Shown here: piece after piece, positions 1-11,253 of the stretch | Layout of the letters: every line of letters starts with the position of its first letter | Numbering within the stretch: position 1 is the first letter of the stretch | Assembly: GCA_028023455.1 (NCBI GenBank) | Contig: JAQFVV010000322.1 | Span: 62,001 to 126,000, forward strand | From: Epiperipatus broadwayi | Lineage: Eukaryota; Onychophora; Udeonychophora; Euonychophora; Peripatidae | DNA length: 64,000 bases | Direction of reading: 5' to 3' | Notes under the pieces: model-generated | Database searches by the model: none | The model's input: only the letters and a program-made list of their open reading frames with translations | What the model was told of the DNA's origin: nothing | Translations under genes and position numbers: made by a program

Positions 1-1860
1 TTAGATAGTAAATTTTAATTAAAAAATATGTATATTGAAGCAGTTGAGCTTCATGGTCCTTCATACTCACCAAATTACTAACCCATGTTTGAACCTTATG
101 TTCTCTCCCGCTCCTATATTAATGTATATTTATTTTATATATGTGTTTGAGATGTGCACCTAAAAGATTATAAAATTTAGCTCTTAATATTTTTTACTAT
201 TTATTATTAATTCTTTTATTAAAATCAAAATATATTAGGTGCAGCTCAAATATATATATATATAATCGGAGCAATTACTAACACTATATTAATATTACCA
301 ATATTATTTTTAAGTTCGTAAAAAAATAACTTTTGCTTAAATTTGTTAAAAACTATATTTTTCTTTTAAAAATCCAAGATGGAGTATGCAACTGTTAATT
401 GTCCAAAAATAACTAAAAGGGTGGAAATGTTATATTATCTAATTTTGGGAAAGGATGTTTAATTAAAGTGGACTAAAGGTAAAAAGGAAAACTAAAGGTA
501 AAAAGGAAAATCCAATTAAGAAGTTATACTATTGCCATTAACATTTTTTACCAAATCTATTTCTACTCTGGAAATAGATTTGACTATATTTTTGGACAAA
601 TTATCTAACTGTTGCATCGCCAAAACAATATATGAAGGAAAAAAAAGGAACACTAAAAGCATTCCTCACATATCTGAGAGCTTTATATAATGGGCTGATT
701 TTTGACTACCAAAGAGAGATCTAATTTTTAGAAAAGCTGTTGCCAAAGGACTCCACACTATTTTTTTTTTTTTAAAAAAAAATGTTGGATGAGTAGAAAA
801 CTAATCACCTTCCTCGCCTTTTTGCTGGTCAATCTCACCTCGAATAATCATCTCACTGATGCCCCAAAATATGATCTAAGAACAGAAGAATGCCTAATGG
901 AAGCTTGCTATTAAAATGATTTCAATCCTATTTAATTTTGCCATGCTGGAGCCAAACTCTTAACCTGGACTCTTTAAGATAGCAAGGTAATTAACCTAAA
1001 AACCGCCTATGAACTTTACATCTTATTCCTTCTAAATTAATCTCCACCTCAGATCTCCGGATTTTATTTTAAATTGTTAAATTAAATGTTTTTCTTTTTG
1101 GTATTAATTCTTAACTGTATTTGCTCTCATGCTATTAATTTTTCTTTTACAAGTAAAGTCTGCTCTTATTTCTTTAATCTTGGTGCAGTTTCTTTCTTCA
1201 TTTTAAATTGTTATATTTTATTATTTTTAAGTTGCCAATCTAAACAATCTTGGGAGTCTAATATATAAAGTTATTTTTTCCTATCTACTTAGACCTCCCT
1301 GAATCGAGGTTAATAAAACCCCTCCTTTTTGAATTAGATTTACATATTTTCTGAATTAATACACTCACCAGATTGTTTCTCAGGTTAATCCAATTCCATG
1401 GTTTTCTTAAAAATGTCTTTAAAAGAAATATATATATTCTTTATGTATAATTTTTAAATTACCAAAAAAAATTAACGCTATCAAATATTTTTTTTTATGT
1501 CATGCATTTAATTCTGGAAAGGTGATTTTTTCTTATTATTGTTTTTATATCATATATATTATAAAGCTATACTCTTAAGATTTCAAGGATTTGATTATTC
1601 TCAAGTTACAAAATTCGCGAGGGTGGGATTTCAGTCTGTTAAATAGCAAGGAAGGGAAGGGGGGTAATTTAAAAACCTATTTGTACAAATTAAATCTTTC
1701 CCATATATATTACATAACATAGTGTTAATTGCCTAAATTATAGCATTCGAGTAAGGTTCATGCATTTTAAAATAGTGATTTACATTTTGTGTCATTCAAG
1801 ACATTATTATGTTGCATTGCTGATATAAGGCTTTGTTTATTAAATGTTATGTGCTTCTAA
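1..1860. other. AT-rich DNA without a recognisable gene
   Basis: I see no supported coding region or RNA gene. There are homopolymer runs, short (TA)n tracts and a small tandem duplication near 472-510 (unit about 18 bp, containing ACTAAAGGTAAAAAGGAA). The open frame at 1086-1268 is low-complexity Phe/Leu/Cys-rich sequence of the kind expected from AT-rich noise. Confidence 0.6.
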
Positions 1861-2095
1861 CTTGGAGGGTTACAATAAAGTCGGACACATAAATTTTCTT
1901 CACGCCTTATCCTGCGGGTAGTTGACCTTCCGGGGATCATTTTCGTATCACAGGCCTCTCGCGTCGGTTGCCCAGAGAACACTGGGGACCACGCCAAGAA
2001 AAGGGACTCTTAGCTACTTCGTTTTCTTCATTTGAAAGCACGACTTCACTTCGGATTCGTCTGCCTTTATATCAGGCCCGCTGCTTTTTTCATTA
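1861..2095. other. Short CpG-containing, less AT-rich island
   Basis: About 235 bp with well over ten CpG dinucleotides in a region that otherwise has almost none. No open frame continues through it on either strand. It ends in a pyrimidine-rich stretch. It could be a relic of an LTR or 5' leader, or a regulatory element. I could not find a second copy in this window. Confidence 0.3.
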
Positions 2096-2880
2096 GTATT
2101 AATTTATTTATTTAGTGATTTCATTTCGATGTTGTAATCATAAACTTGCGCTTTGCTTATGTATATATATATCTCTTTCCAATAATTGTGATCATTTTAA
2201 TTAATAATATTTTTTTTCTTCTTATTTTTGTAAAATCCTACCATCGTAATTCATCCTAGTTATATAAGAGTATACATATCTTTAGAAAACAAAGAGTTCT
2301 TTTTCTTTTAAAGTTTGAATTTAAAGAATAGTTAAAATTATTATGTTTACTAATAAAAGATACTTGATTTAAATGTATATTATTTCACTAAATCCTCACA
2401 AACGTTGTACTCCATGATTAAACCATTTTTAAAATATATTTTTGATTTTCATGACTCAAATGGCGTGAAAATAGTTTGTATAATATGTATAATGATTCCT
2501 AGAACGCTTCCTAAATTTGTACGCTCATCATCATCTTTCAGAGCCACCCCTAAAGCGTTAATTTAAAAATGTGTAAGTTTTTTTGCGATCAAATGATTGG
2601 CACCTTAACCTAACCCACCAAATATATTTATTGACGTATAATATGTACTTTATTCATAAGAGCATTCAAACAAATATATAAGTAATTTACTGTTCATTAA
2701 ATGTTTTATTAAATATTTTATTATTATTCAAACCATTTATGTAGTTTGAATTATCTTCTCTCTACTTCCAGACATTCCAACATATGTGTGCGTTCTCGTT
2801 AAATATGTCTCATTGTCTCTTCCACTCTTCTAGTGAGCCGGACTTAAGTATTAATTCTCATGTGCCATCACTATTATGTT

Positions 2881-2990
2881 ATTCATTAGATGTTCGATCT
2901 GGGGCTTATGGAATGGGTTCGAATCTAGGTTGGTCCCTGATCTAAATCTCGGGCTTGACTGGGTTTGAAGTACGTTTCATTGAGTTCCAG
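2881..2990 (+). repeat. tRNA-like (possible SINE) fragment
   Basis: Contains GGGTTCGAATCTAGG, a good match to the RNA polymerase III B box (GGTTCGANNCC). A convincing A box is not obvious upstream and there is no cloverleaf, so this is not a functional tRNA gene. A tRNA-derived SINE fragment is the likeliest explanation, at low confidence. Confidence 0.25.
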
Positions 2991-3180
2991 CTCATGTTAG
3001 ATGGATCAACATATTTTGATCGATACAATATATCAGGGGAGATATTACATTTTGAAAATTAGATTTGTGAATGCGTTACCTTTGGATTTAATGCATAATT
3101 GTAGATACATAAAAGCAGCACTTAGTTTCACATGGATGCATATTTGTATGTATAAATATGCATATATATATATCGTAAAG

Positions 3181-6100
3181 GTCGGAAAGACCCATTCTTT
3201 CCATCAAAGTGTCATTATTGTTTAAAAAGAAAAATCTTTGATTTGGCTTTGATATGGGAGTTTATAAATATGTTATTGTTGTTGTTAGTTGTTATCATGT
3301 CTTATTTCAATTTTTTTTTTTTTTCTGGTATATGCATTTATTTGTGACTGTGGTATTTAAATGGCAGTGGTGATATAAAAAAATATGTATGTATGTATGT
3401 ATGTGTATATAAATTTTACCAAGATATTGGTTTATGTTTAAAGTACTTGCCTTTTTGTAATATCAATGAGTAAAATATTGGCATATAAAATTACTAAGTA
3501 TGTTTAGTTCATATTTTTATTTTTAGAAATTGTTTGTGATGTAATTATATTATTTGTTGTTTATTTATTTATCTATTTTGTTTTTGTAAACTATAAAGCT
3601 GATTTTTATATGTAATTTTTTTTTTTTTTTAATTTTAATATTTAAAAAAATTGACTATTGTTGTAATAAAGATATTGGATATTAGCAGCACATGAAAGAC
3701 TGAACTAAACAATAGACATAAAAAAAAAAATACTATAGCAACAAGGATTGACAATCGCCATTAAGGAAAGAAAGCAAAACTTTGCTGTTGTCTCCTCTGC
3801 AATTTTCTTTGCGTAACTATAATATTTATTGGACTTGATATATCATTAGAAATGGCAGACTAAATGATAAATTTATGATCCAGGATTCAAACCTTCCATC
3901 TTGTCCTATTTCATGATCAAGATCTTGTGAAAAATAAGCAAATTATTGACGAGCAGACATTTGTAGTAGAAAACAAGCAGAATGAATATATTCATATACA
4001 GCAACCCAATATAAGCATTAGCTACATATTCAAAATCAGTCCATCATTTTAACTGATACATCATAACCTAACCCAGATAATATAAAACAAAAGGGCTCAT
4101 GAATTCATGCATTTGTCATTTTAAACTATTTTACATGTTATCTTAACCTAAGCTGAATGGGACAAAAACGATTAAATAGTTATTGAACTTTGAAATGAAG
4201 AAAAAATAAAGAAGATTAAATGGTAACTAAATTTGGTCATTTTTTTTTATATGATTGATTTTAAGGTTAACTATTTATACATATATGTAAACTAATTGTA
4301 AGTTTTAATCATTATAATTAACAACATATTAAGTTTTTTTGAGTATTAAAATTTTCTATTTTATTTTGATTCACATGCAATATATTTGTATATAATATAA
4401 GTAAATTGTTTTAAGTCTAATTTATCAATATTATAGTAAAGACGCTAGAGGTCACTTATTATTAAAAAAAATTTCGTTGTTCTTTAATTCTTAAGCCTTA
4501 TATATGTACGATATATAAATAAACTGGTTTCAAATTTCAATTTATTAACAAATGATTATATATTAGATATTATTTGTAACTAAAACACTTGTTGTTTTAA
4601 TTTAAATGCATTGTACATACTTACTATACTTATCTGTTGTACACAATGTAGCCTGGAAATTAAATTGATTGTTATTTGTTCTCATAGGAATCATTTATAA
4701 ATATACACATAATGTATTATATTTGTGTTTATAATTTTATCATTATTTAATATTTCTATTCAGAATTTAATTCACAGGTTCATCATTAGATATGTTTAAA
4801 AAAGGTAGATCATGCTGTAGATATTTTATGTTTGTGTTATATATGCATATTTCTTCACACATGAGATAGGGGTCGTTTCTATATTTTTTACTTATAGAAG
4901 TTTCATATACTAAGGGTTATATAGTCCATGAGACAATGTTTATTTTTTACTTATAAAAGTTTCATATACTAAGGGTTATATAGTCCATGATAAATGTTTA
5001 TTAAAGTTTCAGAATTAATGAAGATATAAAGGAAGATATTGAATTTAGGGACCACAATAGAAGCCCTATTATAAATAATAAATCTAAAGAGTCCGTAGTT
5101 TTTACTCCAAAAGAGGAGTATAGTTTGAGTCAAAAATGAAGCAAATAAATATCCAACACAGTAGGAAAAGTTTATTTATATATATATTTTTTTTAAGTTA
5201 AATGATCTAACCTTGAGGAACATATTGATGATTCTAAATTATTATTTTAAGAAGCTATTATGATTTTCATTATTTTTTTTTATTGCATCTTTTTCTGTGT
5301 TAAATAATAATAGATGGTTCTTATGTAGATACAAATATCAATCCATGCCTATTGCTAGCAAATGTTGTTAATTTAAATAATATTAAATTAAAATGAAAAC
5401 TTGAAAGGTAAACAAATATTGTATGTGTTTAATATAATTATTGCCATTTGAAAAGAAAATTAAACCACAATTATAATAAAGTATATATCATTTGTTTTAT
5501 ATGAAATGACTTTGTGATTTATTTGAAATTTCTTTATGCCTTTATTTTTCTCTTTTCAGTATAAAGGTCTGTAGGTGATGCTTGAGACTTATTTTTATTT
5601 AATTGATAATTTTGTGTTGTGCTAATATTCAATTTTATAATTATTTATCTAAACCATCACTAATTATTATATTGTTTTTCATATAATCCCCATCTGCAAA
5701 TATAGGTTGGATCCAATAGAATTCTTTTTGTTCTAATTTATATTTTGGTGGATAATTAAACACTCATCAAGTTAACCCTGGGTGCAAATCATTTAATGTC
5801 TCTTGTTTGGGGTCCAGGCATATTTTATATATAATTAGTCAGATAGGCAATATTGTTATTGTAATCAATGATTAAACCATCCAATGATTGGGCTAGTTTA
5901 TTTTCTTTTATATATACAATTTCCATTACAATTGGCACCTTGCAATGTGCAACTTGATTAATTGATTGATTGGTTAGTGGTTGAAAGTTTTCCTTTACAA
6001 TTGGATTCACAATGTAGCATTATGATTGATTAAGCTCCAATAAATTTATTTAAAATTTTTAAGTGATATCGCTAGTCCATTACAATTGGCTTCCCAACTC

Positions 6101-6205
6101 TGGACTTCAATAAATTTAAGCCAAGACCTGAGGTAAATTCAATGGAATATACTTTCCATTACAATTGGCTGTCAATGACTGGGACAATTTTATTTTGCAT
6201 TACAA
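3181..6205 (+). repeat. Left (5') LTR of a long-LTR retroelement (LTR-A)
   Basis: This 3.0 kb segment is collinear with 9773-17464 once the two insertions there are removed. Shared landmarks include the GGAAAGACCCAT start, TTAATATTT followed by GACTATTGTTGTAATAAAG, the block around 4500-4800, and repeated copies of TTCCATTACAATTGGC near the right end. It ends in CATTACA and is followed one or two bases later by TGGTGCCAACAACTAAGTGG (6207-6226), a typical primer-binding site position and form. The first 80 or so bases of the right LTR are not recognisable here, so the left end is truncated or replaced. Confidence 0.7.
4883..5000 (+). repeat. 59-bp tandem duplication inside LTR-A
   Basis: Two adjacent copies of a 59-bp unit (4883-4941 and 4942-5000), each containing TTCATATACTAAGGGTTATA. 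The right LTR has a single copy, itself split by the RTE insertion, so the duplication arose after the two LTRs diverged or was lost from the right one. Confidence 0.7.
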
Positions 6206-6874
6206 GTGGTGCCAACAACTAAGTGGCATGAAAAGTGAATGATTAAGAGACTGGAATCACTTATTGTAAGAGGGTGTAGAATGTTAATTTCAAAGAAATT
6301 TATTTTTTATTAGGGTTCATTAGTATAATGGTAGATTAGTCTATGATAGGCTAGAGTTGCTATTCAAATTATAAAAATAATAGATGATTACCATCCCCTT
6401 AAGGAAGCAAATTATCTCACCAAAATGTAGGCTTATTTAGCATATATTGGCATTTTCAGTATGTTTAAAACAATTCAATGTTACAGTGTGACATTTTGAC
6501 TTTAAATAGCGAAATCTCCACGTCTCAGTATTATGTGGATGTAGTGGTATTATTAGTATACACAGGTAATTTTTTTTTGGAGGGTAAAGTGATTTAAAAT
6601 ATCACTTTAATTTTTTTTTTTATGTTTATTAATGCTGTAGTGTCGGATGACATTTTCCATAAACCGAGAAGGTTATGACATCTTTGGAATTGAAATTTTG
6701 ATCATTGGGATAAATATAATCCAAAATTAGGATCAGGTTGTTTATATTTTGCTTGGATGATAATTTGCATTTAGGATAATGGTGGGGATGACTAGCCTCA
6801 GATCATAAGAATTATCACCTAAAAATATATTAATTGTTTTGTGCGTGTATATTATTTTTGTTTTGAAAATAACT

Positions 6875-7088
6875 ATGAATAACACTAATGAAATATTGGA
6901 TGGTGCTAGTATTAGTTTGCAGGACTTTAATGGAGATGATGATGCAAATAAAAGCTAGGTTGAAAGCTAACTGATAAAATGGAGGCTAACTTTAATGAAT
7001 TAAGGGCTGAGTTGAAAGCTAACTAATGAATTAAGGGAATTAAAGGTAAACTCGGATAAAATGAATATTGAATTGAAGATAGCGATAG
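6875..7088 (+). pseudogene. Possible gag N-terminal fragment with short charged repeats
   Basis: An ATG at 6875 opens a short frame that stops at 6956. After that, in shifted frames, come repeated charged phrases of the type (N/D)KMEANFNELRAELK. That kind of repeated coiled-coil is known from the N-termini of some arthropod Gypsy gag proteins. The element context supports gag, but no conserved gag domain is visible. The frame is broken by several stops. Confidence 0.3.
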
Positions 7089-7099
7089 ATGATAGTTTT

Positions 7100-7888
7100 T
7101 TATTAATTCATTAAGTGCAAGCAGATGATATAATAATAACATGAAAGGCTGAAACCTTTGGCAGTTGTACCTTAAAAATGCTTATATGACAGCCAGTCAG
7201 ATGTAATAATGACTGCACAGGGAACTCTCAATCCAAAACACAAGGCAGAGATTTTACGAGAAAAAGATGGTCTCCACCTTCTTCTCTACTCAAATTTATA
7301 TATAAATAAGCCAGACTCCAAGCATTTTTGAACTGAGAGTGTGAAGCTTTAAACATCTTCACATTTAAGTCACTAAATATTATATATAAATAAACAATGT
7401 GAAATCTTTCGATTTACTACAAAGTAATTTTCAAATCTAATGAAATGATAGTAACAAATGTAAATATATTAATTTATTAAGCACTTTCAGATGTTATAAT
7501 AATAATGTGAAAGGCTGAAACCTTTGTCAGATGCACCTTAAAAATGCTTATATGACAGCCAGTTAGATGTAATAATGACTGTACAGGGAACTCTCAATTC
7601 AAAACACAAGGCAGAGATTTTACGAGAAAAGATTTCACATTGTTTATATATAATATTTAGTGAATTAAATGTGAAGATGTTTAAAGCTTCACACTCTTAG
7701 TTCAAAATGTTTGAGCCTGGTTTATTTATATATAAATTTAAGTAGAGAAAAAGGTGGGAACCATCTTTTTCTCGTAAAATCTCTGCCTTGTGTTCTTGTG
7801 CAGTCATTATTACATCTGACTGGCTGTCATATAAACATTTACACATCCCTCAAAGGTTTCAGCCTTTCACTTTATTATGATAGTTTTA
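7100..7888. repeat. Foldback repeat inside the retroelement
   Basis: A unit containing GAAAGGCTGAAACCTTT and CTTATATGACAGCCAGT occurs twice in direct orientation (from about 7122 and from about 7480) and once inverted (about 7640-7876). The left and right copies form long inverted arms that include the AGGCAGAGATTTTACGAGAA block. ATGATAGTTTT occurs exactly at 7089-7099 and again at 7877-7887, which could be an 11-bp target-site duplication. That length would suit a Mutator-like foldback element. No transposase is present. Confidence 0.6.
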
Positions 7889-7904
7889 AGAAACTAGGGT
7901 TTGC

Positions 7905-8219
7905 ATGCCCACGGGTTTGAAAAATTATAGAGCTGAAATTGTCGCATATAGAGAAGAATGTAAGGCCTTCCGTCAATCGATGTTAAAGGATTTTGATAGA
8001 ATTATAAAAGAATTACAGATCATAGGCTCAAAGACCTTAGATGATAATTTTGAGTTTGAAGAGACTCAGGATAAAAAAGACAGTGATAGGCTTTCTTTAG
8101 GTAAAGATTCACCTTGTTTGATTAATATTTGCAAAACTGATAGCTTTTATGTAGAAATAAGCATGAGATGCATGGCTATAAATGTATCAACTCTAATGAC
8201 AGAGAGAGGTTTAAAATAA
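7905..8219 (+). pseudogene. Retroelement-internal open frame, gag-like, unresolved
   Basis: An open frame of 104 residues lies directly after the foldback repeat. Its first half is charged and probably helical (EEC, KDFDRIIKELQ and similar), compatible with a gag segment continuing the coiled-coil fragment upstream. I recognise no conserved domain. It overlaps the next frame out of phase, which points to frameshift decay. Its position between primer-binding site and integrase remnant is the main argument for gag. Confidence 0.25.
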
Positions 8220-8931
8220 ATGAAAGCACAAGATCGCTGCCTGAAATTAAATTTTATGAGAAAAGTATGGTTATATACTCTTTTGAAGGAAGTACCAGGA
8301 CATATCAAAAATATCTTAGCAAGTTGCCATTATATAATGGTCTTGGAAGTAATAATCTTGACTTTGATAGGAGGAATTGGATGTCCGACGGTTATGTGAA
8401 GTGGGTCTTCATAACAAATTTACAAATCACATGTATGTATATGACTTGGATGCAAAAGATTTTTTACACAAGTATATATCACTGTAACAAAATACCTGAA
8501 AGGCAAGACATTATATTTAGATTTAGGTCTTGTCATTCTATAGCCAATGATGGCAGAGCTAATGCAAGGTATTTGATATATAATAACATAAGTATTAAGA
8601 GTGGGAAGTTTCATCCGGATATGACGAATTATTCAAACTATGAGTCTTTTAATAAAAAGGAACCGGTCATGATAGTTTTGTGTGGTACGCAGAAGCTATA
8701 TTCTTAGGTAGATTAGAGACTAAATGGTTCAATGGGAATTCATACCATTGCTATGATGGACCTGACTTGTATTATAAATATCCTACTGGGACAAAAATAA
8801 TAGGAAGTATAATGATGAGGTTTAAGAGAAACAGTGAGTTAGAAACAGTTGTTTACTATAGCTTTATTATTATAAGAGTCTATATTTTTAATCTCCTAAG
8901 AGTTAACTATTTTATTTATAGCTTATCTTGA
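8168..8931 (+). pseudogene. Unassigned open frames in retroelement interior
   Basis: Two overlapping frames (8168-8707, 179 residues; 8680-8931, 83 residues) lie between the gag-like fragment and the integrase C-terminus. The first has a LPLYNGLGS segment that loosely recalls the start of retrotransposon gag domains. Neither shows protease (D-T/S-G), RT (YxDD) or zinc-knuckle signatures. They are either very decayed gag/pol or chance open frames. No function is assigned. Confidence 0.25.
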
Positions 8932-9244
8932 TAGCATAGTAATTTCAACTTGATTTTCAAATATTGTATCCGTTCAGCATAAAGTTTGGAGTCATATGTC
9001 TCACATTAATGTTCTTTGTTCTCTTTCTAGAAATCCTTTCGCAGCTTAAGTTCTGTGTTATTGTAAGGGAATTTTATGACATTTTTAAAGCCTTGTTTGT
9101 TGAGTTGTTCTAATTGAGACAATATTTTGACCTAGTGAAGTGGATCAATGAATATAAACTGAGGAGATAAATTATTGAATGATGAGTTATTTCCTGTATT
9201 TGACGTCAGATCGTACCCATGTTAGTCATCCACAGGAGCACTAA

Positions 9245-9385
9245 TTAAAAAAATTCTTTAATCTTTATGAAGGGCCATACAGAATTGAAAAGAAAGTGGG
9301 TTTACATGCTTATATGATTCGTATACCTGATGGTCTGAAGGGAATGTATAATTCTAGAAGGCTTCGACCAATGTCTTGTGAATAA
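9245..9385 (+). pseudogene. Integrase C-terminal (GPY/F module) remnant
   Basis: An uninterrupted 46-codon stretch contains LYEGPYRIEKKVG, then a hydrophobic strand, PDG, KGMYN and a final RRLRP. This is the layout of the C-terminal GPY/F module of Ty3/Gypsy integrases, which binds DNA and helps target insertion. A stop follows shortly after RRLRP, as is usual for the end of pol. The catalytic integrase core upstream is missing, so this is a truncated relic. It fixes the + orientation of the long-LTR element. Confidence 0.65.
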
Positions 9386-9690
9386 CCAACAGTATTTTGG
9401 CTCTAAACCTTTCTACATCTATTTTATATTCTAGGATATTTTATTTTGATGCTCTTAGGGAAAGTAGAAGTTCCTGCTATCAACTATGATTAAATGTCGT
9501 ATAATAAGTATGAGAACTATATGTATTTATGTATTTTTTTTTTGGGGGGGGGGGGCTGCAGGTGCTTAGAATTATGTGCTTTTGTATTGGTATATGTTTT
9601 AGAAATTTTATTTATTTATCACCAGGTTTTTGTTGTTCAAATAGGTTTATTTAAATGGGGAAGGCCACCCATAAATAATTGAGGGGAAGA

Positions 9691-11253
9691 TGTATAATTA
9701 ATTTTTGGAGTTACTGTTACCATTGCCATATGTAATTGCTTATATACAAATTTTTTTTTTTTAGCAAGAGGATGTTGGAAAGACCCATCCTTTCCATCAA
9801 AGTGTCATTATTGTTATAAAAAAATAAATATTTGAGTTGGCTTTGATATGGGAGTTTATATATATGTTGTTGTTATTAGTTGTTATCGTTTTTTCAATTT
9901 TTTTTTTTTTTTTTGTATATGTATTTATTTGTGATTGTGGGATTTAAATGGTAGTGGTGATATAAAAAAATATATATGTATGTGTATATAGATTTTACTA
10001 AGATGTAATCTTTTTTTTTTTTAATTTTAATATTTTAAAAAATGACGATTGTTGTAATAAAGATATTGGATATTAGCAGTCTGTGAAAGACTGATCTAAA
10101 CAGTAGACTTAAAAAGTACTATAACAACAAGGATTGACAATCGCTATTAAGGAAAGAAAGCAAAACTTTGCTGTTGTTTTCTCTACAATTTTTTTCGTGT
10201 AACTACAATATTTATTGGACTTGATATATCATTAGAAATGGTAGGCTAAACGATAATTTTACGGTCCAGGGTTGAAACCCTCTATTTTGTCCTATTTTAC
10301 GATCAAGACCTAAGCAAATTATTGATGAGCAGACATTTGGAGTAGAAAACAAACAGCAAGCCATTATAAGCATTAGCTACATATTCAAAATCCATCCATC
10401 ATTTTGACTGATACATCATAACCCGGATAATATAAAACAAAAGAGCTCATGAATTCATGCGTTTGTCATTTTAAACTATTTTACATGTTATCTTAAGTCA
10501 TGCCGGAAGTTATTGAACTTTAAAATGAAGAGAGAATAAAGAAGATTAAATGGTAACTAAATTTGGTCATTTTTTTATTTTCTTTTTTGTATGTTTGATT
10601 TTAAGGTTAATCATTTATCCATATATGTAAACTAATTTTAAGTTTTAATCATTATAATTAACAACATATTAAGTTTTTCTTTGAGTATTAAAATTTTCTA
10701 TTTTATTTTTATTCACACGCAATGTATATTCATACATAATATAAGTAAATTGTTTTAAGTCTTTAATTTATCAATATTAATAGTAAAGATGCTAAAAGTC
10801 ACTTATTATTAAAAAATTTATGTTGTTTTTTAATTCTTAAGCCTTATATGTGTACATTATATAAATAAACTGGTTTCAAATTTCACTTTATTAACAAATG
10901 ATTATATATTAGATATTATTTGTCATTAAAACACTTGTTTTCATTTAAATGTATTGTACACACTTGCTTATACATGATATCTATTGTACACAATGTAGGC
11001 TGAAAATGAAATTGATTGTCATTTGTTCTCGTAGTAATCATTTATAAATATACACATAATGTATTATATTTGTGTTTACGATTTTATCATTATTTAATAT
11101 TTTTCTTCAGAATTTAATTCACAGTTTCATCATTAGATATGTTTAAAAAAGTAGATCATGTTGTACATATTTTATGTTTGTGTTATATATGCATATTTTT
11201 TCACACATGAGGTAGGAGTCATTTTTATATTTTTAATTATAAAAGTTTCATAT
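9691..11253 (+). repeat. Right (3') LTR, first segment (LTR-B part 1)
   Basis: It begins TGTATAATTAATTTTTGG directly after the polypurine tract and aligns with LTR-A from 9773 on. It is interrupted at 11253 by the RTE LINE, whose probable target-site duplication TTTCATAT is at 11246-11253. Confidence 0.7.

Larger units (their letters stand above)
6206..9690 (+). mobile_element. Internal region of long-LTR Gypsy-type element, coding-poor
   Basis: The region is bounded on the left by the primer-binding site (6207-6226) and on the right by a polypurine tract, GAGGGGAAGA (9681-9690), directly before the right LTR, which starts TGTATAATTA at 9691. At about 3.5 kb it is too short for a full gag-pol. 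Only gag-like fragments and the integrase C-terminus can be recognised; protease, RT and RNase H are missing. It resembles a large retrotransposon derivative (LARD) or a heavily deleted Gypsy element. A foldback repeat sits inside it. Confidence 0.6.

Noticed and set aside
3001-3225. 74-codon open frame
   Set aside because: Crosses the LTR-A boundary, has no domain and no homologous frame in the right LTR.
6315-6380. Sequence resembling a tRNA start (TTAGTATAATGGTAG)
   Set aside because: Looks like an Asp-type tRNA A-box region, but the anticodon arm and B box (GGTTCGA) are not there; not a tRNA gene. It may be a chance or decayed tRNA-related piece in the retroelement leader.
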